Part shown: piece by piece, positions 34,223 to 41,503 of the stretch
Layout: each line of letters begins with the position of its first letter
Numbering within the stretch: the first letter of the stretch is position 1
Assembly: GCA_002255925.1 (NCBI GenBank)
Contig: NKIH01000003.1
Span: forward strand, 310,001 to 374,000
Direction: 5' to 3'
Length of the DNA stretch: 64,000 nucleotides
DNA from: Burkholderiales bacterium PBB6
Lineage (GTDB): Bacteria > Pseudomonadota > Gammaproteobacteria > Burkholderiales > Burkholderiaceae_C
Position numbers and translations under genes: made by a program
Notes under the pieces: model-generated
Seen by the model: only the letters and a program-made list of their open reading frames with translations
The model's database searches: none
Told to the model about the DNA's origin: nothing

Positions 34223-34636
34223 TCAGCGTGTGTCGAGCTTGGCGGGCCGGGCAATCTCGAACCTGAGATGCGCCTCGGAGGGATGGTGGACCTTCGACTT
34301 CCGGCCAGCCGACACCATGCGGTCGTAGGCTTCCTGCCACGAGGGCGGCTGTGCATCGGCCTGCTCCCAGTGCACCACCGAAGCCTCGTCGCACCAGTGC
34401 ATCAGGCTGCGCATGGCCTGGCCGTGGGCGCCCGCCACGATGTACTTGCGCATCGCGGCTTCATTTACCCACACCGTGCGGGTCCAGTAGGTGTGCTTCG
34501 CGTCAGGCAGCACCGCCACCGACAAATTCCCTTCCGCCCGCTGCGCCTGCATGTTGGTTCGCACCGCCTGAACCATGAAGGCCGGCAGGAAGCGCCAGGA
34601 GCGAAGTCTCAGCCGGGTGATCGATACGAAGTGCAT
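34223..34636 (-). CDS. Probable dimeric alpha-beta barrel (DUF3291-like) protein
   Basis: This 137-residue protein begins MHFVSITRLRLRSWRFLPAF. It contains AVLPDAKHTYWTRTVWVNEA, AMRKYIVAGAHGQAMRSLMH and WCDEASVVHWEQ. The pattern resembles monooxygenase-like ferredoxin-fold proteins that monitor small molecules, but I cannot name the family with certainty. Ribosome binding site and neighbours give no functional clue. Confidence 0.6.
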   Translation of the reverse strand: MHFVSITRLRLRSWRFLPAFMVQAVRTNMQAQRAEGNLSVAVLPDAKHTYWTRTVWVNEAAMRKYIVAGAHGQAMRSLMHWCDEASVVHWEQADAQPPSWQEAYDRMVSAGRKSKVHHPSEAHLRFEIARPAKLDTR

Positions 34637-34708
34637 GGTTCAGCCTGTTGTTGGCGACATGTAAGACTTGAACGTTGACCAGTGATGCCGGGCATGACCC
34701 GAATGGGC

Positions 34709-35071
34709 TCACGTCATGGCGGCGCCCACCGCCTGGCGCACGGGAATGCCATCCGGGCTGAAGCCTTCGAGGCAGTGCACGTTGATGCCGAAGTTGTCGG
34801 GCGTGACGCGTTTGCGGTGGAAGGGGTAGATGCCGCAGACCTTGCAGAAGAAGTGTCTGGCGGTGTGGGAGTGGAATTGGTACTCGGTGAGCGCATCGGC
34901 GCCCGCCAGCAGCTTGAAACTGCTTTCGTGCACCTTGACCATCAGCGCATTCTTCATGCGGCAGATGGAGCAGTCACACATGGTGAGCTCCGGAAAACTG
35001 GTTTCGATCTCGAACCGGACAGCGCCGCAATGGCAGCGACCGCGGTAGGTTTGCAGGGGCCGTTCACTCAT
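34709..35071 (-). CDS. GFA/CENP-V family zinc protein
   Basis: This 120-residue protein has the three Cys clusters of the GFA fold: CHCGAVRFEIE, CDCSICRMKNALM and FCKVCGIYPFHRKR. It belongs to the compact DUF636-type branch and differs clearly from the other GFA protein in this run. The catalytic role is unknown. Confidence 0.9.
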   Translation of the reverse strand: MSERPLQTYRGRCHCGAVRFEIETSFPELTMCDCSICRMKNALMVKVHESSFKLLAGADALTEYQFHSHTARHFFCKVCGIYPFHRKRVTPDNFGINVHCLEGFSPDGIPVRQAVGAAMT

Positions 35072-35104
35072 GGCTGTGACCTTGAAAATGCGGGTGGCCG
35101 GGCG

Positions 35105-35707
35105 TCAAGCCGGCAGGTAGGGAACGATGTGCTTCATGGCGTTCGCGACGTAGGCGTCCTTCTCACCCACCGGTGCCATGTAATGCAGCGCATCAGAGGC
35201 GGCCGCCACCCCTTCGGTGCGCGCGATGATCCAGGCCGCGAGGTAGGGCGAGGCCAGGCAGCCGCCGGCCGTGGCCACGTTGCCCCTGGCAAAAAACGGC
35301 TGGTTCAACACCTCCACCCCGGCTTCCTGCACCCAGGGTTTGGTGGTCAGGTCTGTGCAGGCAGGAACACCCTCGACCAGGCCGAGCTTGGCCAGGATCA
35401 AGGTGCCGGAGCACTGCGCCGCGATGAGTTGCCTGGCGGGGTTCAAGCGGACGCGCGACAGCAGCGCCGGCGTTTCAACCACCTCGCGCGTCTTGATGCC
35501 GCTGCCAACGATCACGGCATCGGCTGTCGCCGCCTCCTCAAGCGCCGACTGCGCCTTGATGGTGACCCCGTTCATCGAGGTCACCTCCGCTTCCGGGCAA
35601 CACAGCGTGACGCGCCAGCCTGGCTTCTTGACCCGGTTCAGCACGCCCAGGGCGATGAGGGAATCGAGCTCGTTGAAGCCCTGGAAGGTGAGGATGGCGA
35701 TGTGCAT
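35105..35707 (-). CDS. DJ-1/PfpI family protein
   Basis: This 200-residue protein has the class I glutamine-amidotransferase-like fold. It starts IAILTFQGFNELDSLIALGV and has the nucleophile elbow AAQCSGTLILAKLGLV, with Cys near residue 99. It continues TTKPWVQEAGVEVLNQPFF. Members include deglycases, isonitrile hydratases and regulators. No AraC DNA-binding domain is fused. The substrate cannot be assigned. Confidence 0.9.
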   Translation of the reverse strand: MHIAILTFQGFNELDSLIALGVLNRVKKPGWRVTLCCPEAEVTSMNGVTIKAQSALEEAATADAVIVGSGIKTREVVETPALLSRVRLNPARQLIAAQCSGTLILAKLGLVEGVPACTDLTTKPWVQEAGVEVLNQPFFARGNVATAGGCLASPYLAAWIIARTEGVAAASDALHYMAPVGEKDAYVANAMKHIVPYLPA

Positions 35708-35863
35708 GTGAGCGCGGGCCTGGCAGTTGGCGTCTGGCGCTCAATGTACGTGAGAGCACCGGCTTGTTCACGCGCTTGGGGTCTGGCGTGCAACACGGCG
35801 GCACACAGGCGGGTGCCGGCCCGGGTCGCCCGGGCCGCGCGGCAGAAGATCCGCTGAAGAAAC

Positions 35864-36346
35864 TCAGAACCGGCCACTCCTGGTCGGGACATTTTCAGCC
35901 AGGCGCAGGGCCAATATCTCATTCATCTGCCGCTTTTCAGCAATGATCCAGGCGCCAAGAATATGAATATCAAAGCGACCATTCTCCCCACTGCGCCAGT
36001 GGGCCGATCTTTGTTTCTTGGTGGCCGGCTGATAATTTCGCAGCAAATACTCAATCTTGTCGAGATGGGTGACCGGCCCGCTGTTCAATTCGATGGCCAG
36101 GAAGCCATTGAAGATGGCAAACAAGATCGATATGGAAAACGTCAATGACCAACTGAAGGATTCATTGAGCAGATGATGTGCGAGGGCCATCACCCAGGAG
36201 CAGAACATCGCCGACGCCCCCGCGATGAAAAACCGCCTGGTTTGCGGCGCCCAACGGCCGCACAGCCAGTCGGCGTACACCCTTTCGACATTGTTCATGA
36301 GCTCAATGTCTTTTTTCAGATCGGTGATGTCGAGCGTATCGTGCAC
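35864..36346 (-). CDS. Two-TM membrane protein, unknown
   Basis: This 160-residue protein has two TM segments (RFFIAGASAMFCSWVMALAH, SLTFSISILFAIFNGFLAIE) followed by a soluble tail rich in charged residues. The first start is GTG at 36346, preceded by GAAG; ATG at 36298 is possible. Base composition is visibly more AT-rich than neighbouring genes, which hints at acquired DNA. No homologous family is recognised. Confidence 0.55.
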   Translation of the reverse strand: MHDTLDITDLKKDIELMNNVERVYADWLCGRWAPQTRRFFIAGASAMFCSWVMALAHHLLNESFSWSLTFSISILFAIFNGFLAIELNSGPVTHLDKIEYLLRNYQPATKKQRSAHWRSGENGRFDIHILGAWIIAEKRQMNEILALRLAENVPTRSGRF

Positions 36347-36401
36347 GGAAATTTCTTCAAGAAACCATGAGATTGAATACCTGGCGCCGCCAGAGCCGGC
36401 A

Positions 36402-36785
36402 TCAGGAAATTCGCTTCAGATTCCTGGCGCGGATCGCGAGCATCCGGGCCGCCAAAATGCACTCCAGCATGTCCGCTGACAATTGATGGCTCATGCCCAG
36501 CAGCGGGTTCAAGCGCTGATACACCTCGGTCGCGCCACTGGCCAGATCGCCGAGCTGGCTGGCTGAGGGGCTCTCCGGATCACGAATGAAGATGTCTGGC
36601 ACCGCTCGGCAGCCCAGCGTCAGGCCTTGGTGAAAGGCCAGGTGATTGGCCGACAGCACCTGAAATCGCTTCACGAGTTCATGCTCATAGAAGCCAACTT
36701 CCTTCCAGATGGCTTTCTGCATTGGGTCCTGCTGGACAGGCTGGTCCATTGACAGCCATGGACCGATCAAAGACGACTTGTTCAT
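36402..36785 (-). CDS. Hypothetical soluble protein
   Basis: This 127-residue protein starts at ATG 36785 (MNKSSLIGPW) and is rich in helices (KAIWKEVGFYEHELVKRFQV, SHQLSADMLECILAARMLAI). No domain is recognised. It shares orientation and modest GC content with the two-TM gene 55 bp downstream, and both may be a small acquired unit. Confidence 0.5.
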   Translation of the reverse strand: MNKSSLIGPWLSMDQPVQQDPMQKAIWKEVGFYEHELVKRFQVLSANHLAFHQGLTLGCRAVPDIFIRDPESPSASQLGDLASGATEVYQRLNPLLGMSHQLSADMLECILAARMLAIRARNLKRIS

Positions 36786-36958
36786 GTTCAACGCCGTGGT
36801 CGGGGGTGGCTCGGGCCGTGATGGCCGAGGAGAACTTGGATCCGTTCCCACCGAGTGGTACGCAGCGCAGAGCGATCTGGATGCAAAAAAACCTCGTCGC
36901 TGACGTCCAGCGCGGCCCGCCGGCGTCGTCGATCAGCGCTCCATGCGCGTGGCTCGCA

Positions 36959-38158
36959 TCACACCGGCAGGATCTGGATTTCCAGGGTGCGCTCGGCCAG
37001 CCACACGCCGCCCATCACCGCAATGACCACCGAGCCGCCCTGCAGCACCCAGCGGCTGGCGGTGGCATTGCGCCGAGCAAGCCACAGCAGCGGCATCACC
37101 CCCAGCACGATCAGCAGCTGACCCGACTCGACACCGACATTGAAGGCCAGCAGGTTGGCCGCGAGCTGGCCCTGCTGCAGTGCCAGCTCACCCAGCGCAT
37201 TGGCAAAGCCGAAGCCGTGCATCAGCCCGAAGCAGAAGGCCATGGCCACGCCGGGCACGTGCCCGCGCCGGAAGAGGTTGGACACGGCCGCAACGATGAT
37301 GCTCAGCGCGATGACGCTCTCCACCAGGCGGGTGGGTGGACTGACGATGTTGAAGGTGGCTAGGGCCAGGGTCACCGAGTGAGCCACCGTGAAGGCGCTG
37401 ACGATCTTGAACACCCGCACCGCCACCGTTCGCAGGCGATCTGGCGGGTTGCCGGCGTCAACACGGCCCGTTGCCGCGCGCCAGCTCAGCACCGCCGGCA
37501 ACAGCAAGGCGAGCAGGAAAAGGATGTGGTCGGTGCCGATGAGGATGTGGTGCACGCCCTGCTCCACCATGGCGACCAGCGCCGGCCATGACAGGCCGCC
37601 AGTGGATGCGGCGGCGCCCGAACCTGCAGCCGCCGAGACGAGTTCGATCGCCTCCGCGCTTGGCGTGATGGCCCGTGCCTGGTTGCTCGCATCAGTGCCG
37701 TTGACCTGCAGCAGAGCGCGGTGGTCGGGGTCGGTCTGCTGGAAGAGGTCGTAATGCAGCTGGATGGCCTGCACCGGCGCGTCACAGCGCCAGCGGGTCT
37801 GCACCACCACATACTGGCCATCACCATGTGCGGCCAGCTGGGGCTGCGGTGCTGCCACGGGCTCACACCGGGCACCCTTGGCTTGCCAATGCGCGTGGCG
37901 GGTCAGCAGGGCTTCGATCTCCGGCCAGGCCTGGCGCACCTCGCCCCAGCTGAGCTGGCCGTCGTCGTTGCGGTCCAGCACCAGGTCACGGTCCAGGTCA
38001 CGCAGGGCCACGTCCACGCGCTGGTTGACTTCCGTGCCCTGCCAATTCATGTCGAGGTAGGCCGTGCTGGCCTGGTGGGCCTGCACCGGCAACGCGGCTG
38101 CGGTCATCAGGCCAGCCAGCAAGGCCAGCCGTGCTGCCAGGTATTGAGCGGCGCTCAT
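36959..38158 (-). CDS. HupE/UreJ-family membrane protein with EF-hand-like loop
   Basis: This 399-residue protein has a signal peptide (LMTAAALPVQAH) and an extracytoplasmic region with DLDRDLVLDRNDDGQLSWGE, a calcium-binding EF-hand-like loop. A C-terminal six-TM HupE/UreJ_2 (PF13795) domain follows, with GVHHILIGTDHILFLLALLL, AHSVTLALA and GLMHGFGFAN, where His/Asp are metal-like ligands. HupE/UreJ proteins include nickel/cobalt permeases, but this subgroup is uncharacterised. It overlaps the TPR gene by 4 bp and ends the DUF4331 operon. Confidence 0.85.
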   Translation of the reverse strand: MSAAQYLAARLALLAGLMTAAALPVQAHQASTAYLDMNWQGTEVNQRVDVALRDLDRDLVLDRNDDGQLSWGEVRQAWPEIEALLTRHAHWQAKGARCEPVAAPQPQLAAHGDGQYVVVQTRWRCDAPVQAIQLHYDLFQQTDPDHRALLQVNGTDASNQARAITPSAEAIELVSAAAGSGAAASTGGLSWPALVAMVEQGVHHILIGTDHILFLLALLLPAVLSWRAATGRVDAGNPPDRLRTVAVRVFKIVSAFTVAHSVTLALATFNIVSPPTRLVESVIALSIIVAAVSNLFRRGHVPGVAMAFCFGLMHGFGFANALGELALQQGQLAANLLAFNVGVESGQLLIVLGVMPLLWLARRNATASRWVLQGGSVVIAVMGGVWLAERTLEIQILPV

Positions 38159-39429
38159 GGCTGTGCTCCTCCGCGAACAGGCTGCGCCGAGGCAGACAAC
38201 TTCGATGACGGTCGAGCCTGGCGGGCAGCCTCTATGCGCGGATCCTGCCAGCCCTGGGCTTGGGCAAAGTCCACCACCGGCTGCGCTGCCGCGGTCTGCC
38301 CGGCCGCCTCGGCGGCTTGCAGCAGCAGCCAGGCGTCGATGGGCTCACGCTGCACGGCCCAGTTGCGTTGGGCCCAGCTCAGGGCCGCAGCCGGGTCTGG
38401 CCGCAGGTGCAGGGTGAACAGGGCCATTTCGCGGGCATGGCTCAGATCGCCTCGGGCGAGGTTGGTGTCCATGGTGTCTGCAAGCGCGGCGATCTCGGCC
38501 GCTGCCCGCGGGTCCTTCATGCGCTGCAGGGCCATGCTGCGGCGCAGACGCAGCGCATCCGCTTGCCGTGTATCGGCCAGCAGCTGAACCACCTGCTCGG
38601 GCCGCTTTTGCTCCAGCAACCAGTCGGCATAAGCCGCCAGCGTGTACACATCACTGCGGCCAGCCAGCGCTTGCCTGTAGAGCTCGCCGGCGCGAGGGTC
38701 ATGTTGACGATGCGCCAGCTCGGCCCGCACCAGGCTCAGCCAGGTGGCCGAAGGGCCGGCCTCCCGGGCCATCTGTTCAAGGCGACGCTGCGCAGCCGGG
38801 GCCTGGCCCTGCAGGCTGTCGAGCTCGGTCAGGCAAATCGCCACCTGGGGGGCGATGCGGCTGGCCAGCGGCGCGAAGGCCGGGCCATTCAAGGTGTCGC
38901 AAACACGGCGCGCCTCGGCCCAACGCCCTTGCACCTGCAGCACCGAGGCCCGGGTGAGTGTGGCCTGCGCGCTCAGGGCCAGGGGCACGGCGGCTTGTGG
39001 GGTGCTCAGCGCGTCGAGGTCAACAAGCGAAGCCTCGAAATCATGGCCGGCCTGCAGCACGATGGCGCGCGCCAGCCGCACGGCCGGCGGCAGCTGGGCT
39101 GCACGCCACCAAGGCGCCAGCACCTGCCGGGCCTGGCCCAGCTCGCGGGCATCGCCCGACATGCGCATGCGCTCCAGCGCTTGATAAGCGGCCTGCAGGG
39201 CCAGCGCTGGGTCACTGGGTGTGGCCCGCAGCGCGGCGCGTTGCCGACGCTCGGCTTGGCGGCTTTCACCGGCGATCACCGGTGCGGGCAAGCGCTCCAC
39301 CACCTGGCCGTCATCGGCGGGTGTGTAGGGCTTGGCCAGCGCCGCGTAAGTGGCCACGGAACAACCCAGCAGCACGGCGGCCACGCCGCTGCTCACAACG
39401 TGTCTACGGGTGCGCGATCCGTGTGCCAT
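38155..39429 (-). CDS. TPR-repeat protein, membrane-anchored or secreted
   Basis: This 424-residue protein has an N-terminal hydrophobic segment (SSGVAAVLLGCSVATYAALA) and then helical repeats typical of TPR arrays, e.g. DPALALQAAYQALERMRMSG, DPRAGELYRQALAGRSDVYT and DPAAALSWAQRNWAVQ. It probably forms an extracytoplasmic scaffold. Operon position between DUF4331/lipoprotein and HupE/UreJ suggests it assembles with them. It lacks any recognisable enzyme domain. Confidence 0.82.
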   Translation of the reverse strand: MAHGSRTRRHVVSSGVAAVLLGCSVATYAALAKPYTPADDGQVVERLPAPVIAGESRQAERRQRAALRATPSDPALALQAAYQALERMRMSGDARELGQARQVLAPWWRAAQLPPAVRLARAIVLQAGHDFEASLVDLDALSTPQAAVPLALSAQATLTRASVLQVQGRWAEARRVCDTLNGPAFAPLASRIAPQVAICLTELDSLQGQAPAAQRRLEQMAREAGPSATWLSLVRAELAHRQHDPRAGELYRQALAGRSDVYTLAAYADWLLEQKRPEQVVQLLADTRQADALRLRRSMALQRMKDPRAAAEIAALADTMDTNLARGDLSHAREMALFTLHLRPDPAAALSWAQRNWAVQREPIDAWLLLQAAEAAGQTAAAQPVVDFAQAQGWQDPRIEAARQARPSSKLSASAQPVRGGAQP

Positions 39430-39515
39430 CAGGGTTCCTCAGGTGTGTGGGAAATCGAATGGAAAGAGGGGCTGGCGGCGACATGGGCACATCGCCGACA
39501 GCCCCTCAGGGCCGC

Positions 39516-39770
39516 TTACTGCAGCGGCGTCGGCTCAGCGGTTTCGCTGGTCGGGGCCATGCTCACCTTGTCGAGCGAGCGCGGCTCGATCGTGTCCCCC
39601 ACCGGGAGGCTGCCAACAAAGCTGGCGTAGGCATCGGTGCTGGCCAGGGCGGTGTCGGGCACGACGGTGTTGTCGACAGCTGCCGGCGCCGGGTGGTCAT
39701 TGCCCCCACCGCAGGCGGCCAGGATGGCGGTGCTGACCACCAGCAACAGACGAGTCAGGTTGCGGTTCAT
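39516..39770 (-). CDS. Small lipoprotein in the DUF4331 operon
   Basis: This 84-residue protein has an unambiguous lipobox (LLLVVSTAILAACGGGND). An acidic, low-complexity mature part (NTVVPDTALASTDAYASFVG, LPVGDTIEP) follows. ATG at 39770 follows GAGGA at normal spacing; a GTG at 39785 overlaps the upstream stop and is less likely. It has no known domain. It sits between the DUF4331 and TPR genes. Confidence 0.75.
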   Translation of the reverse strand: MNRNLTRLLLVVSTAILAACGGGNDHPAPAAVDNTVVPDTALASTDAYASFVGSLPVGDTIEPRSLDKVSMAPTSETAEPTPLQ

Positions 39771-39781
39771 GGTGTCATTCC

Positions 39782-41305
39782 TCACTTGGTGCCCGGCAGC
39801 GGGGTGTTGAGGTACGGGAAGCCCGGCAGCAGGGGCACAACCGCCTGGTCCACCGCGTCATGCAGCTTGAAGGCCGTGGCACCCAGCGGCACAGCCGACG
39901 GCTTGCAGGCGGCGCCGAAGCCCAGCGCGTCCTTGTCGCCGTTGGCCACGCACAGGCCACCCATCACCGCCACGAGCGAGATGTCGACCACGTCGTCCTT
40001 GGGGCGACGGCCGTTGGGGAAGCCGGCATTGTCCTGACCACCGGCCAGGATGTTGCCCACCACGCCCAGGCGGTTCTGCTGCTCGAACGAGACCGGCGCA
40101 ATCGCGGTGTTCAGGCGCAGCATTTCAGAGCCAACCACACCAGCCGGCTGGTTCAGACCCTTGATGCCGGTGAGGAAGGTCGTGACCAGGTCCATGCGGG
40201 GGTAGTTGGTCGGCGCGGTGTTGGGCAGCGCCAGCGCAATTTCCAGCAGCTTGGGCAGCGACGGGTTGGTCACGTAGGTGGCGAACTGGGCGTCGTTCTT
40301 CGGCTTGGAGCCATTGAACTTGTCCTTGTCCTTCAAGCCGATCACCACCTCGTTCACCAGCGGCATGCCGAGGCGCGAAACCTGCGTCCACGCGCCACCG
40401 TTCTTCGGCGTGGTGGTGTGGCCGGACTTCGGAGCCGGATCCAGCAGACGCGCCTGGCGCATGCTGGCGGTGGTCCAGCCACCGATGACGGTTTCGCTGC
40501 CGGCGGTCAGGCAGCTCTTGTGCACTTCCAGCGCCAGGGTGGTGACGTTCTTGTCGGCGATGGTGTTGGGCAGTGCGCCGATCAGCGACGGATCGGTGAT
40601 CACGCCCACCGGTGCATTGACCAGGTCGAAGATGGTGCCGAGGTTGACGGCAAACGGATCCTGACGCTGGCCCACGAACACCTTGCCCGGCATGTTGCAG
40701 CCCGGAATGGTGACGTTCTGGATGTGCTGCTTGGCGTAGCCGGCGTAGTCAGGAATGGTCTTCACGCCGATGTTGTCGACGGGCTTGGCGAACTCGGTGG
40801 CGGTGCCACCCATGGCGGTCAGCTTGGCGGCCGTTCCGGCGCGGCGGTCACCACGCACCATGGTCACGTTGAAGCTCTCCGACAAGTTCAGGTTGGGCGA
40901 CTTGGGCGCCGTGACCTGGCCCGCCTGGATCAGCGGGATCGAAACCATCTTGTCACCGACCGGCAACTGCACATCGGCCAGCTTGTTGGTGAAGCGGAAC
41001 TGGAACGTCAGGTCTTCGACCGCATCACCGTTGTTGTCGATGTGGATCTCGTAGAGCGCGTCCTGGTCCATCGAGAAGTAGTTCGGACCACCGTAGGCGT
41101 CTTGCAGCGGCACGTAGTTGGCCAGCAGGGTCACGTAGTCCTCGCGGCCCGTCTCATAGCTGCGGAACATGTAGAAGTCAGTCGCGTCGACCTTGGGGGC
41201 GCTGGTGATGAAAGGCGCCTCGCGGTGGCTTGATGACAGCGCGGGGGTCACGACGGCGGCAGCGGCGGCCAGGGCCAGGGCTGAGCGGGCAATATGTCTG
41301 TTCAT
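39782..41305 (-). CDS. DUF4331-domain secreted protein
   Basis: This 507-residue protein has a signal peptide (ALALAAAAAVVTPALSSSHR). It then shows the DUF4331 signature SSHREAPFITSAPKVDATDF, followed by YMFRSYE, DNNGDAVEDLTFQFRF and the C-terminal RPKDDVVDISLVAV. Family members are exported and of unknown function. It is first in a four-gene unit with a lipoprotein, a TPR protein and HupE/UreJ. ATG at 41305 has GGAG upstream at a long spacing of 9. A GC-rich hairpin lies in the leader. Confidence 0.88.
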   Translation of the reverse strand: MNRHIARSALALAAAAAVVTPALSSSHREAPFITSAPKVDATDFYMFRSYETGREDYVTLLANYVPLQDAYGGPNYFSMDQDALYEIHIDNNGDAVEDLTFQFRFTNKLADVQLPVGDKMVSIPLIQAGQVTAPKSPNLNLSESFNVTMVRGDRRAGTAAKLTAMGGTATEFAKPVDNIGVKTIPDYAGYAKQHIQNVTIPGCNMPGKVFVGQRQDPFAVNLGTIFDLVNAPVGVITDPSLIGALPNTIADKNVTTLALEVHKSCLTAGSETVIGGWTTASMRQARLLDPAPKSGHTTTPKNGGAWTQVSRLGMPLVNEVVIGLKDKDKFNGSKPKNDAQFATYVTNPSLPKLLEIALALPNTAPTNYPRMDLVTTFLTGIKGLNQPAGVVGSEMLRLNTAIAPVSFEQQNRLGVVGNILAGGQDNAGFPNGRRPKDDVVDISLVAVMGGLCVANGDKDALGFGAACKPSAVPLGATAFKLHDAVDQAVVPLLPGFPYLNTPLPGTK

Positions 41306-41345
41306 GATCAAAGTCTCCAGGGTCTGTGGTCCGGCTGGACCGAAG

Positions 41346-41363
41346 CCCGGCACAGGTGCCGGG
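41346..41363. repeat. Perfect inverted repeat in the DUF4331 leader
   Basis: CCCGGCACAGGTGCCGGG is an 8-bp perfect dyad with a 2-base centre, about 40 bp before the DUF4331 start. It could be an operator or a stem-loop in the mRNA leader. No T run follows in the gene direction, so it is not a terminator. Confidence 0.45.
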
Positions 41364-41503
41364 GTGTTTGTGGGCGGCGGCAATGTCTGCCTCCTGCCTT
41401 GATCTACGCAGCCGCATCGCAGATGGATGCAACTATTTGACTGATGTCGTCGCGAGGGCTGATGAGCCTGCTTTCCGCGCAGGCACGACCGGGCTCCCGG
41501 CGC

